From Alphaproteobacteria bacterium (lineage in GTDB: Bacteria; Pseudomonadota; Alphaproteobacteria; Rhodospirillales; Magnetospirillaceae), in NCBI GenBank assembly GCA_021325215.1, contig JAJPHO010000174.1, positions 62,001-126,000 of the forward strand: a stretch of DNA of 64,000 bases, written 5' to 3'. Positions 25,177 through 32,652 of this stretch are shown here, piece after piece. Position 1 is the first letter of the stretch; every line of letters begins with the position of its first letter. The position numbers and the translations under genes were made by a program. Below the pieces are notes generated by a model. It did no database searches. It was not told the DNA's origin and saw only the letters and a list, made by a program, of their open reading frames with translations.

Positions 25177-25555
25177 TAGGGGGATATTCCTCACCGGCGC
25201 CACCCTCAGGTGCCGTCTCGCGAATGGCGTTCGCGCCGGCTAGCATATTCTCTATCCGCTCGATCCGCCCAGACATCTCCGTCAGGGCGGATCGCAGCCC
25301 TCCGAAGTCCCGACGCGCCTGCCGCCCGGCCGCAGCTGCGCTGACCGTTCCGGAGATCCCCAGCAGCGGAAGCAGCAGCAGTTGGATGTCGTTCGAGATG
25401 TACAGGACGTCGGTCGCGACCTTGGCGCTGACCAGCTGCAGCAGGCACAGCGCGAACAAAACCCAGAACGACCAAGGCGAGATGACGGTTGCGGTCACGG
25501 CAATAGCCATGCCTTCGCTCGCGCGACCCGCGCGGCGCCAAAGCTTTCGGATCAA
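25160..25555 (-). CDS. Two-helix membrane protein, end of the leftward prophage operon
   Basis: 131 residues. A basic N-terminus (RKLWRRAGRA), a membrane helix (VISPWSFWVLFALCLLQLVSA) and a second one (IQLLLLPLLGISGTVSAAAAG), then a short cytoplasmic coiled coil (LRSALTEMSGRIERIENMLAG). The topology resembles small phage exclusion or stability proteins; no family was recognised. Palindrome copy 1 (25219) lies in its 3' half. Confidence 0.6.
   Translation of the reverse strand: MIRKLWRRAGRASEGMAIAVTATVISPWSFWVLFALCLLQLVSAKVATDVLYISNDIQLLLLPLLGISGTVSAAAAGRQARRDFGGLRSALTEMSGRIERIENMLAGANAIRETAPEGGAGEEYPPITRVS
25219..25235. repeat. Dispersed 17-bp palindrome, copy 1
   Basis: CGCGAATGGCGTTCGCG, one mismatch to the consensus CGCGAACGGCGTTCGCG. 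Lies inside a coding region of element 2. Confidence 0.5.
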
Positions 25556-25570
25556 TGGAACCCCCGTAGA

Positions 25571-25948
25571 TTAGTGATCGGCCTTCAGGGCGCCGCGCCC
25601 GTTCTTCGGCCCGGGATCGTCATCGTTGTCAGGAACGACCGGGTGAATCATGTTGCCGAGCAGCCTTACTCGCCGCCATTGGGTCATTCCATAGCCGAGC
25701 GTGCTGATCGCCTGGACATGGCACCCCATCTTACCGCAGTTGGCGCATCGCGCCCGCCTGGCCAGCATCACGAGCGACATTTCGGCGCCCACCTTACGAA
25801 TCAGCGCCTCGATGTTCACCGTGTGCCAATGAAAGCACGGCCTGGTGCCGGCGATCCCGCCGACGCACCAAAATTGAATGTCAGTCGCGCCGTGCTTCAT
25901 GAGGGTAGCGAGAGCGTCCTCGCCAAACCCGTACACCAGTATGGACAT
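25571..25948 (-). CDS. Hypothetical cysteine-containing prophage protein
   Basis: 125 residues. A cysteine cluster CANCGKMGCHV in the middle, plus FWCVGGIAGTRPCFHWHTVN upstream, suggests a metal-binding or disulfide site; no signal or membrane segment. The C-terminus is acidic and disordered (PDNDDDPGPKNG). It sits after the terminator of the cargo operon, so it may have its own promoter. Function unknown. Confidence 0.55.
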   Translation of the reverse strand: MSILVYGFGEDALATLMKHGATDIQFWCVGGIAGTRPCFHWHTVNIEALIRKVGAEMSLVMLARRARCANCGKMGCHVQAISTLGYGMTQWRRVRLLGNMIHPVVPDNDDDPGPKNGRGALKADH

Positions 25949-26006
25949 GGAACATAACTAGAACACGCAGCGCCTCATTTTCAAGTGTGGCGAGCCCAGA
26001 AACGAC

Positions 26007-26036
26007 AAAAGGCCCGAGCGCCGAAGCGCCCGGGCC
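26007..26036 (-). terminator. Terminator of the leftward nuclease-lipase operon
   Basis: GC-rich stem GGCCCGaGCGC / GCGCcCGGGCC with a CGAA loop. On the minus strand it is followed by TTTTG. It lies 40 bp after the nuclease stop. Confidence 0.75.
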
Positions 26037-26076
26037 CTCTTGCTCCAGTTGTCGTCCCGATGATAGAGGCGATCGA

Positions 26077-26877
26077 TCAGCTGCCGCAAGCTGCCGCATG
26101 CGCGCGCCGCCAGCCCGTCAGGTCGGCCGCCCAGATCGCCGGCCGCGCGACGCGATCGACGCCGGCCGGCAGCGGCAGCCGTATGGAGGCGTCTCTCTCG
26201 ACGTCGGCGATCGACCGCTGCCAGGGCGACAGATCCCCTTTGGCGACATCCTGCTGCGGCATCTCGAACGCGACCGCCTCGCCCGTCGAACGATCGACAA
26301 GCACTTTCCAGAACGCGATCGGCACGTCGACCTGGTCGACGCCGATCTTCGCGTCGGTCGTACCGATCACCGGGCCGACATAGACCTGCAGATCACCACG
26401 CGACCAAGCCCAGGCGCGGACCGCCTCCTCGAGGCGCTCCCAGCCCTGCCGGTTGAGACCCGGCAGCTGGGGGGCCATGTTGGCCAGGCTGAAGCTATCG
26501 GACATCTCGCCGGCATCCCATGCGAAGTCCTGGGCCGGCGCTTGGTGCCCGATGTCGTAACCGGATTTCGCATAGTCGACCGGCCGAGCACGATGACCGG
26601 CCGGCAGTCCCTCGTCGGGATGGAAGTTGTTGCCCCGGTCGAGGCAGCCGAGCGTGTGCGGCCCGGTCAGATGGTAAGCCACCCAGCGAGGAACCAGGTC
26701 GACGTCGTCGACGGCGGTTGCATAGCCGGCGTGGCAGATCGGCGTGACGGTCAGATCCGGCGCCGTGGTCGGCGTGCCGTAGGGCAAATGCTGCTTGCAG
26801 GCCTCGAAGTCGTCAGCACGCGCCTCGACGGCCAACACCGCCCCCAGCAGGGCTGCGACGAGAATGAACTTATTCAT
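26077..26877 (-). CDS. Secreted DNA/RNA non-specific endonuclease
   Basis: 266 residues with a signal peptide (KFILVAALLGAVLAVEARA). The beta-beta-alpha metal nuclease core is GYDIGHQAPAQDFAWD, where the catalytic His of the DRGH motif is kept but Arg is Ile. It is followed by SLANMAPQLPGLNRQGWERLE with the metal-binding Asn. The domain spans about residues 60-240. It should degrade nucleic acid in the periplasm or outside the cell. It is the last gene of a cargo operon with the lipase-like and lipoprotein genes; a GAGGGGG site precedes the start. Confidence 0.88.
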   Translation of the reverse strand: MNKFILVAALLGAVLAVEARADDFEACKQHLPYGTPTTAPDLTVTPICHAGYATAVDDVDLVPRWVAYHLTGPHTLGCLDRGNNFHPDEGLPAGHRARPVDYAKSGYDIGHQAPAQDFAWDAGEMSDSFSLANMAPQLPGLNRQGWERLEEAVRAWAWSRGDLQVYVGPVIGTTDAKIGVDQVDVPIAFWKVLVDRSTGEAVAFEMPQQDVAKGDLSPWQRSIADVERDASIRLPLPAGVDRVARPAIWAADLTGWRRAHAAACGS

Positions 26878-26881
26878 GATG

Positions 26882-27004
26882 TCAGACCCCCTCGCCGACC
26901 CTGATCACCGTCCGCACCGAGCTGCTGAAGGGCCACGGAGCATAGATGAAGATGATCGGCGCGAATATGAATTGGAATGGGAAGAGGAACTTGGCGCCAT
27001 TCAC
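26882..27004 (-). CDS. 40-residue hydrophobic protein
   Basis: GTG 27004 overlaps the stop of the lipase-like gene (GTGA), and the nuclease start follows 4 bp after its own stop. The product has one membrane helix (FLFPFQFIFAPIIFIYAPWPF) with a short polar tail (SSVRTVIRVGEGV). Tight packing between two genes supports translation. It could be a holin-like or export-related peptide, or an immunity partner for the nuclease; none can be shown. Confidence 0.5.
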   Translation of the reverse strand: MNGAKFLFPFQFIFAPIIFIYAPWPFSSSVRTVIRVGEGV

Positions 27005-27651
27005 TGAGACGGCGCGGTATAGGTCGGCATCGGGGACAAGCCCGCGATCGCCAGGCCATACAGCTCGGAGTGATGCGGCGCCACCGGCCCCCACGGATCG
27101 CCCCCCGGCGCCGGCACGTCGATGTTGATCAACTCATAGGGGTGACCGCACCAGGGCGGCACCTCGGTCACCGGATCTCCCTTGTTCCGGTAGGCCCGCA
27201 CAGGCACCCGGGCGAGCAGCTCGGCCTGTCGGCTCGAAATGCTGGTCCTGGGCGGCGCCAGCAGCATGACGGCGATCGGCGGCCGATCGGCCAGCACCAG
27301 GTCGCAGGCAAAATCGGTAGCTTCGCCGGCGCCGCGCGAATGGCCCACGACGATGACGTGCGGGCCGATGACGGTCAGGAGGTTTCCGCGCGCGGCAGCC
27401 AGGCCATCCTCGAAGTTCTCGCCGATCCAACCCACGCCCCGTTCAAAGGTCGGCAGCAGGTCGAAGTTGCGGAACCAGTCGAGCGGCGTGGTCGAGCCGC
27501 GGAAGGCGACGACGTCGATTTCGCCGAAGCGTTTCACGCCGACATAGGTCTCGTCGTCCTTCCGGCCCTGAAAGATCAGGTCGAAGGGAAAGTCGGGCTC
27601 ATAGGTGCCATGGCAGACCTTGTAGAGGTCCAGCTCTGTGAGGACGGTCAT
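27001..27651 (-). CDS. Lipase-like alpha/beta hydrolase
   Basis: 216 residues from ATG 27651, overlapping the upstream lipoprotein stop by ATGA. The nucleophile elbow is VIVVGHSRGAGEA (GxSxG with Ser), preceded by VVAFRGSTTPLDWFRNF, the oxyanion strand of class 3 lipases. Possible catalytic acid and His are in RNKGDPVTEVP and PHHSELYG. The protein itself has no signal peptide, so it is either cytoplasmic or released at lysis. Class 3 lipases cleave acylglycerols or phospholipids. Confidence 0.8.
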   Translation of the reverse strand: MTVLTELDLYKVCHGTYEPDFPFDLIFQGRKDDETYVGVKRFGEIDVVAFRGSTTPLDWFRNFDLLPTFERGVGWIGENFEDGLAAARGNLLTVIGPHVIVVGHSRGAGEATDFACDLVLADRPPIAVMLLAPPRTSISSRQAELLARVPVRAYRNKGDPVTEVPPWCGHPYELINIDVPAPGGDPWGPVAPHHSELYGLAIAGLSPMPTYTAPSQ

Positions 27652-27851
27652 TTCGGGTTGGGCTCCCTGCAGGCGGGCGAGAACTCGCCCTCGCGCCAAG
27701 CGACGTATCCTTTCGCCAGCTCGGTATCGAAGTTGAATACGGCCGCACCAAAGCCGAGGGCCGCCCCGCCGACAGCAAGGGCCGGCGGGGCGGCGGGCGC
27801 CGCGCATCCGGACAGGATGAGCGCGCCCGCCAGGATCGCGGCGCGGATCAC
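27648..27851 (-). CDS. Small lipoprotein (67 aa)
   Basis: GTG 27851 overlaps the previous gene's stop (GTGA). A lipobox LILSGC follows a hydrophobic leader, and the mature part is Ala/Gly-rich with a possible second membrane-active helix (ALAVGGAALGFGAAVF) and a tail ending EFSPACREPNPK. It would be lipid-anchored. As it follows another lipoprotein near lysis genes, an outer-membrane spanin-like role is conceivable but not demonstrated. Confidence 0.65.
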   Translation of the reverse strand: MIRAAILAGALILSGCAAPAAPPALAVGGAALGFGAAVFNFDTELAKGYVAWREGEFSPACREPNPK

Positions 27852-28153
27852 TGCGCGACGCTCGACGCCGCCGGCGGCGACGCGGCAGAGCACAGCTTCG
27901 CGCCGGTCTGATCGACCAGATTGGCGATTCGCTGACCGTTGGCGTCGACTTCGGCCTGAATCACCGGCTGGGCGACCGTGCCGGCCTCGTCGACGACGCA
28001 GCCGGCCAACTTCAGAGCGGCCACATCGGCGGCGAGCTGCTGCTGAGCCTCGGCCGCGGTCGGCAGCTTACCGGTCTCGATGGCGGTGGTGGCGACACAA
28101 CCGGACAGGAGAACCGCCGCGGCGGCCGTGAGGGCAAATGAAAAAGAGCGCAT
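27848..28153 (-). CDS. Lipoprotein (101 aa), first gene of the cargo operon
   Basis: A clear type II signal (SFALTAAAAVLLSGC). The mature part is helical and rich in Ala/Gln (EAQQQLAADVAALKLAGCVVDEAG... QAEVDANGQRIANLVDQTGAKLC) with two further cysteines. No family recognised. A strong terminator lies immediately upstream, so this gene starts a separate unit: lipoprotein, lipoprotein, lipase-like, membrane peptide, nuclease, all joined by 4-bp overlaps or gaps of a few bases. Confidence 0.75.
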   Translation of the reverse strand: MRSFSFALTAAAAVLLSGCVATTAIETGKLPTAAEAQQQLAADVAALKLAGCVVDEAGTVAQPVIQAEVDANGQRIANLVDQTGAKLCSAASPPAASSVAQ

Positions 28154-28171
28154 GTTGATCTCCCTGTGGCG

Positions 28172-28205
28172 AAAAACAGAAGGGCGGCCCTAAGCCGCCC
28201 TTCTG
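28172..28205 (-). terminator. Terminator between the Ig-like gene and the cargo operon
   Basis: A perfect 12-bp stem (CAGAAGGGCGGC / GCCGCCCTTCTG) with a 5-nt loop; on the minus strand it is followed by TTTTT. It ends transcription from the fibre and lysis genes, so the cargo genes need their own promoter or readthrough. Confidence 0.88.
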
Positions 28206-28228
28206 TTGCGATTGATTGATGAGTGCGG

Positions 28229-28516
28229 TTAGGACGCGGCGCCGATCTGCAGGCTGGTCAGCACGGGCTGATAGGCCGAGACCTGCTCGGTCTGGCTGAT
28301 GCCGCCGGCGACGATGGTGATATTGGCGGTGCCCTCGGATTCCTGGGTCAGGACCAGATTGGCAGTGCCATTGGTGAAGGTACCGCCCGAGACGTTGACA
28401 ACGCCCGGCTGATCCGAGCTGACGCTGACGTTCGGCACTTCGCCGAGGAACGGCCGCCCGTTCTGATCGAGCGCGGTAACGATCACCGTTTCGGCGGCGG
28501 TGGTGAGATAACGCAT
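28229..28516 (-). CDS. Ig-like-domain phage protein
   Basis: 95 residues from ATG 28516. Pattern TVIVTALDQNGRPFLGEVPNVSVSSDQPGVVNVSGGTFTNGTANLVLTQESEGTANITIVAGGIS is a BIG-type bacterial Ig fold. Single Ig-like domains decorate phage capsids and tails and help surface attachment. It lies after the holin-like gene, last before the strong terminator. Confidence 0.7.
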   Translation of the reverse strand: MRYLTTAAETVIVTALDQNGRPFLGEVPNVSVSSDQPGVVNVSGGTFTNGTANLVLTQESEGTANITIVAGGISQTEQVSAYQPVLTSLQIGAAS

Positions 28517-28575
28517 GGTGTCTCCATTGAGGCTGAAGGAAAAAGCCGCCAGATAAGGCGGGTCGCCGGAAGGAA

Positions 28576-28911
28576 TTAAGCCGCCGGCGCGGCCAGCGAA
28601 GGGTTTACCTTCGCATCCGGTTTGATGAAGAGGGCCAGGGCGATCAGCCAGAACCCCTTGACCAAGACAAAGGGAACGTGCTGCCCATCGGGCAGAGCGC
28701 CAGCCAGGTCGATCAGCCAGAACGCCGTGGTGGTCAGCGCAACGGTGACGGCGTGCTTGGTGCTGCCTTCCTGCAGGCGGGCGAGGAACCAAACCGTAAC
28801 GACCACGCGGTAGAGATAGAGGGCACCCAGGCCGAACAGGAAAATCACGAACAGCGCCGTAGAGAGCGGCGTCCAGAGCATGAGGATCGTCATCCAGTCC
28901 AAGTTTTTCAT
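28576..28911 (-). CDS. Three-helix membrane protein, candidate holin
   Basis: 111 residues from ATG 28911 with AGGGAG upstream. Three hydrophobic helices: ILMLWTPLSTALFVIFLFGLGALYLY, HAVTVALTTTAFWLIDLAGAL and VPFVLVKGFWLIALALFI, with a short charged C-terminus. The topology and the position directly after the endolysin gene fit a class I-type holin that opens the inner membrane to release the muramidase. No family match was recognised, so the call rests on topology and context. Confidence 0.65.
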   Translation of the reverse strand: MKNLDWMTILMLWTPLSTALFVIFLFGLGALYLYRVVVTVWFLARLQEGSTKHAVTVALTTTAFWLIDLAGALPDGQHVPFVLVKGFWLIALALFIKPDAKVNPSLAAPAA

Positions 28912-28958
28912 GAATTCAGCTCCCTGAAGCATTTGAGAGATTTCGAGGTCCAGCGCGC

Positions 28959-29438
28959 TCACGATTGCAGCGACTGGTATTCGCCGAGAAACTCGCGATA
29001 GAGCCACCCTTCGAGGAAGGTAGCGGCGTCGGGCAAGCTGGCGTATCGCACGCCGAGCTTGGCCTGGAACCGCGCGACCAGGTCGGGCAGGTTCGCCGAA
29101 CTGGCGGCCCGGATGGTGATCGCCCCTATCACCCCGTCGGCGGTGATGTGCAGCGCCCCCTGCAGCAGCCGGCCACCGGTGCCGACACCGCAGTTGACGT
29201 CCGCCTCGAACAGCAGACTGTTGAGCGGCCAGGGCAGTTCGTCGCAGCGCGCCGTGTCCCAAACGTCGCGCTGCAGGATCGCTTGCGCATCCGCCTCGGT
29301 CAGGTTCGGGATGTCGAGGTTGGGGTAGTACCGCTTGGTGATCCCATACTTGGTCACGCCACCCGGATCATTCGAGTTATTGACCAGGCCACCCTCGATG
29401 CCGAAGGTGATCGGCCACGCGCGCAGAAAATCGCTCAT
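28959..29438 (-). CDS. Endolysin: glycoside hydrolase family 108-like muramidase
   Basis: 159 residues. The catalytic segment ITFGIEGGLVNNSNDPGGVTKYGIT has the conserved E-G-G and D-P-G-G-x-T-x-x-G-I-T pattern of GH108. A C-terminal peptidoglycan-binding region (ADGVIGAITIRAA) follows, with FQAKLGVRYASLPD. It cleaves cell-wall glycan for lysis. No signal peptide, so it depends on a holin. Its start overlaps the stop of the upstream 64-residue gene. Confidence 0.9.
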   Translation of the reverse strand: MSDFLRAWPITFGIEGGLVNNSNDPGGVTKYGITKRYYPNLDIPNLTEADAQAILQRDVWDTARCDELPWPLNSLLFEADVNCGVGTGGRLLQGALHITADGVIGAITIRAASSANLPDLVARFQAKLGVRYASLPDAATFLEGWLYREFLGEYQSLQS

Positions 29439-29629
29439 CGCGGGCTCCCCTTCACGTAGGTTTGAAGTTTCGGATACAGCGGGTGATCGGGCAGATCGAC
29501 CCTGGCGACGTCCTGCTGACGCATGATGCGCCGTCGGATGCAGACCTCGGTGGCCACGATCAGCCCGGGCATTTCCTTAGTGTCGAACTCGATGCAAAAG
29601 GTGTCGGTCGGCTTGAGCAGCTTGACCAT
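29435..29629 (-). CDS. Small hypothetical protein upstream of the endolysin
   Basis: 64 residues from ATG 29629 (GGAG 6 nt upstream). Sequence KPTDTFCIEFDTKEMPGLIVATEVCIRRRIMRQQDVARVDLPDHPLYPKLQTYVKG has the look of a small beta-rich phage protein; no family recognised. It overlaps the endolysin by ATGA and begins a new unit just after a terminator. Confidence 0.65.
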   Translation of the reverse strand: MVKLLKPTDTFCIEFDTKEMPGLIVATEVCIRRRIMRQQDVARVDLPDHPLYPKLQTYVKGSPR

Positions 29630-29643
29630 GGGACGCTCCAATG

Positions 29644-29674
29644 AAAAAGCCGCCGCGGCGAGGCCGGGCGGCTT
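29644..29674 (-). terminator. Terminator between the tail-fibre module and the lysis module
   Basis: Stem AAGCCGCC / GGCGGCTT with TTTTT next on the minus strand. It divides fibre genes from lysis genes. Confidence 0.65.
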
Positions 29675-29684
29675 GATGTCGAGA

Positions 29685-29701
29685 CGCGAACGGCGTTCGC
29701 G
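29685..29701. repeat. Dispersed 17-bp palindrome, copy 2 (perfect, intergenic)
   Basis: CGCGAACGGCGTTCGCG, exact match to the consensus, lying between a gene end and the terminator and so not explained by coding sequence. Confidence 0.6.
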
Positions 29702-30109
29702 CTAATGCGGGATTTTCTTCAACAGATCGAGGCCTTGCCCGACGAGCTTGGCCAAGCCATTCCCGAAAAACAGCCCGGCCAGGCCGCCGCTGCCGCCGAT
29801 CACGGTCAAGAGCGACAGCGAGAGCGTGCGGCGCCTGGGGGAGCCTTCGGCCGGCTGTTCGACGACGGCGATCCTGCTGGTCAGGTCGGCGATCGTCTTT
29901 TCCTGCGCTTCCATTCGCCGCTTGAACTCTTCCCATCTGCGGTCATCGTTCTCACAGCGCTCGTCGAACCGCCCAAGCAGCCCGGCCAGCTTCTTCGAGA
30001 TGTCTTCAAGGATCTTGAATTGCCGCGACCTTTGTCTCTGCCCCTCCTCCATATCCCCCTTCAACTCCCCCACGAGGATTAGCAGCTGCTGCTCGCCGGT
30101 CTCGGCCAT
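29702..30109 (-). CDS. Hypothetical coiled-coil protein with C-terminal membrane helix
   Basis: 135 residues from ATG 30109 (AGGGGG 5 nt upstream). Long charged coiled coil (QQLLILVGELKGDMEEGQRQRSRQFKILEDISKKLAGLLGRFDERCENDDRRWEEFKRRMEAQEKTIADL) and a C-terminal hydrophobic, glycine-rich helix (LSLLTVIGGSGGLAGLFFG). This is typical of phage proteins between fibre and lysis genes; some act as inner-membrane spanins or fibre accessories. No family assigned. Confidence 0.65.
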   Translation of the reverse strand: MAETGEQQLLILVGELKGDMEEGQRQRSRQFKILEDISKKLAGLLGRFDERCENDDRRWEEFKRRMEAQEKTIADLTSRIAVVEQPAEGSPRRRTLSLSLLTVIGGSGGLAGLFFGNGLAKLVGQGLDLLKKIPH

Positions 30110-30119
30110 TTGTACCCCC

Positions 30120-30776
30120 TTATGCCGTCGCAGGCTGGCCAGCCAGGATCTGCGCGATTCTGGAGGGCTGGATGTAGGGTGTCGCGATATAGCTGCAGGT
30201 CGCGGTCCCGTCCTCGATGCCGGCACCGGTCCCGCTGGGCGCGGTCGCGCCGGTGGTGCCGGCCGCGCTGTAGGTGAAGACGGTATCTCCGACCGCCAGC
30301 GATGCGCCGGCAGCCACCGGAGTGTTTGCTACCCAGGCCGGGACGGTTGTCAGCGCACCGGAAAGATAGATGCCGGTGCCCGGATTCGGCCGCTGGTTGA
30401 CCGCCGCGGCATATTCCAGCAGCGGCGTCACTACTGCCGGGTTGATCGGCGTATTTGTGCTGATCGCCGTCTGGACGCGGAACCAGCATTCCTGAATGAC
30501 CGGGTCTGCCGAGTTCTTGATGGCCAACGCCTCCCCGACCTGGAAGGCGTCATAGAACACCATGGGGTCGAGGTCCGGCTGTACGGCAGCAGGAGCGGCA
30601 AAGACAGGCTCGCCATCTTCCACCGTGCAGGTGAAGCCGGGCTGAACGTTCACCTCGTCGGCGACCTGATATTCGACGGACCCGACCGGCCCGGACGGCT
30701 GCGCCATACTGGCGGAACTGTCCGGGATATGCGCGGTACCGACGACGACGCCATTTTCGACATAAGCGAATTTCAT
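30120..30776 (-). CDS. Tail-fibre-associated protein with C-terminal carbohydrate-binding-like repeat
   Basis: 218 residues from ATG 30776, 4 bp after the large fibre gene. The N-terminus KFAYVENGVVVGTAHIPDSS is common in tail-fibre assembly or chaperone-like proteins, and the middle (QVGEALAIKNSADPVIQECWFRVQTAI) resembles the DUF4376-type region of those proteins. The C-terminal part (AWVANTPVAAGASLAVGDTVFTYSAAGTTGATAPS) is a small beta module. Likely fibre assembly or attachment. Confidence 0.55.
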   Translation of the reverse strand: MKFAYVENGVVVGTAHIPDSSASMAQPSGPVGSVEYQVADEVNVQPGFTCTVEDGEPVFAAPAAVQPDLDPMVFYDAFQVGEALAIKNSADPVIQECWFRVQTAISTNTPINPAVVTPLLEYAAAVNQRPNPGTGIYLSGALTTVPAWVANTPVAAGASLAVGDTVFTYSAAGTTGATAPSGTGAGIEDGTATCSYIATPYIQPSRIAQILAGQPATA

Positions 30777-30780
30777 GGCC

Positions 30781-32652
30781 TTAGACCTCGACATAGGAAG
30801 AGAAGGCCCCGGCGGTTGTGCCCGTGGAGCCGATTACGATGGTGGTGGCCTCCGCGACATAAACCTGCGACAGGCCAGCCAGGGCCGTGGAAGTCAACGA
30901 GGCGTTGATAATCGTCCCGTTAACCGTAACGGCCGAACCGCCGTTCGCGGACCACCAATTGATTGCCACGTTGCAATCAACGGGGGCCGTGAAGGAGATC
31001 GAGGAATTCAGGACGCCACCGATCACGCCGCACGCTTTCGTCTGCGGCTGCGGCTGCATGGTGACCTGCTGGCCGACGACATTGATGGACGAGTACCCGA
31101 CACCTTCCATCATGTAGGGCTGGAGCCAGCCCGTGGTGAGCTGCGCCTTGCCGCCGTACTGCACCTGAATGGAAGCCCCAGCGCCGGCGGCGCTATCAGA
31201 GACGCCGATGACCTGGGCCTTCTGCACGCTGTAGGCCCAGGCGTTGTTCCAAAGGGCATTCGTGGCGGCAGAGCACAGAGTAATATTCACCGTCATGCCG
31301 GGGCTGAACTGGTTCCCAGCATAGACGTAGCAATCGACGCCGCCGGAGCCGACGATGGGGGCGGTAATGGTGAAAGACGTCGTGGTCTGCGTCAGGGTCG
31401 GAGAGATCGGCACAGCCGCGTGAATGGTGCTGGTGCCGGCCACATAAACGAAGCACCCATCGTCCGGCTGGGGCGAGATCGTCAACATCGCGACGGTCGG
31501 AGAACCCGAAACGGTCGGATTGAAAGTGGCGCCGATCTGCGCACCATTGGCTCCAATTTTGGCCACATTGACGGTGGTCGTTCCGCCGCCCCAGGCCACG
31601 TAAACGCTGCCATTGGTGGACGGGCACATCATCGGCGGCTGACCTGTGGTCGAGGTCGTGCTTAGAGCAATATTGGCGCCTTGTTGCACAAGAGCTGCGT
31701 TATATACCTGGGCTGTCAGGCCGGTAGTGCTGGTGTTCGTGCAATTAATTGCTAGAGAAAAGCCGCCGCCGGAAAGGCCCACAATATTCAAAATTGGCGC
31801 GCTGCCATTGACCATGGCGATGGCATTCGGCACGGTTCCGTTGGCCGCGCCGGCATTGGTAAACGCCGACACCTGCGTCGTGATGGACGAGGTACCGAAG
31901 AAAACCACATACCCGCCACCGCTCAAACCGGCAATGGCCAGATTAGATTGAGGCGTGACCGTGGAGCCCAGGCTCGTAAGGGGGAGAACCTGCGCTCCTG
32001 CCGCAGAAATTACGCCATGGGAAACCCCGGCCTTACCAGTGTTGAACGTGCAATAGGCGAAATTGCCATTGCTCAGCGGAGCCATGGAGGTAGCGCCGGC
32101 AACGATAGGCGCCGTGGTGTTGACGGTACCTTGCAGGGCGCCGGCGGCATTGAAAACCTGAAAGGACAGAGTGGCGCCGCCGGCAAAATAACAGACAGCA
32201 AAACCGCCGCCGGTCAGGGCGCAAATATTGATGCTCCCTCCGGCGCCGCCACCACCCGCCGCAACGATTTTCGTCGGGGCGAGAACCTGAGCGCCAGCCT
32301 GGTTGACGATAGAGATGAAAACATTGCCGCTGGCGGTGGTGTCCGCATATGCGATTGCCACGTTTCCGTTTGCGAGCTGGCAGCTGATGCGAGACTGAGG
32401 GCTGGTCAGCTTCGACGGCCCAAGGAACCCGCTGCTTTGGTTCAGGCTTTGGCTACCGGAGACCACACCCGTAGCAGTCGCCGCCTGGAGCACAGGGCGC
32501 CAATTGGGCGCGGTCGCCGGGTTGTTGGGATCGGCAACGCCATAGACGGTATTGTCGGCCGCCAGCGCCACCATCTGGCCGGCGGTAAGCGTCTCCCCCG
32601 CAACCAGAGCGGCCATGGAGACGGAGGCGATGAGATCGGACGCAAAGCCCAT
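30781..32652 (-). CDS. Tail fibre with a seven-repeat, beta-propeller-like region
   Basis: 623 residues. After an attachment region of about 100 residues there are seven repeats of about 35-55 residues with a hydrophobic strand after GG-G-F/Y/V (for example ALTGGGFAVCYF, GLSGGGYVVFFG, GLSGGGFSLAIN) and an AGA-Q/L-G turn. This is the pattern of a beta-propeller. A Gly/Thr-rich distal domain of about 220 residues follows. It probably binds the host surface. The base composition is slightly less GC-rich than the early genes. It abuts the next tail-fibre gene with no gap. Confidence 0.75.
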   Translation of the reverse strand: MGFASDLIASVSMAALVAGETLTAGQMVALAADNTVYGVADPNNPATAPNWRPVLQAATATGVVSGSQSLNQSSGFLGPSKLTSPQSRISCQLANGNVAIAYADTTASGNVFISIVNQAGAQVLAPTKIVAAGGGGAGGSINICALTGGGFAVCYFAGGATLSFQVFNAAGALQGTVNTTAPIVAGATSMAPLSNGNFAYCTFNTGKAGVSHGVISAAGAQVLPLTSLGSTVTPQSNLAIAGLSGGGYVVFFGTSSITTQVSAFTNAGAANGTVPNAIAMVNGSAPILNIVGLSGGGFSLAINCTNTSTTGLTAQVYNAALVQQGANIALSTTSTTGQPPMMCPSTNGSVYVAWGGGTTTVNVAKIGANGAQIGATFNPTVSGSPTVAMLTISPQPDDGCFVYVAGTSTIHAAVPISPTLTQTTTSFTITAPIVGSGGVDCYVYAGNQFSPGMTVNITLCSAATNALWNNAWAYSVQKAQVIGVSDSAAGAGASIQVQYGGKAQLTTGWLQPYMMEGVGYSSINVVGQQVTMQPQPQTKACGVIGGVLNSSISFTAPVDCNVAINWWSANGGSAVTVNGTIINASLTSTALAGLSQVYVAEATTIVIGSTGTTAGAFSSYVEV

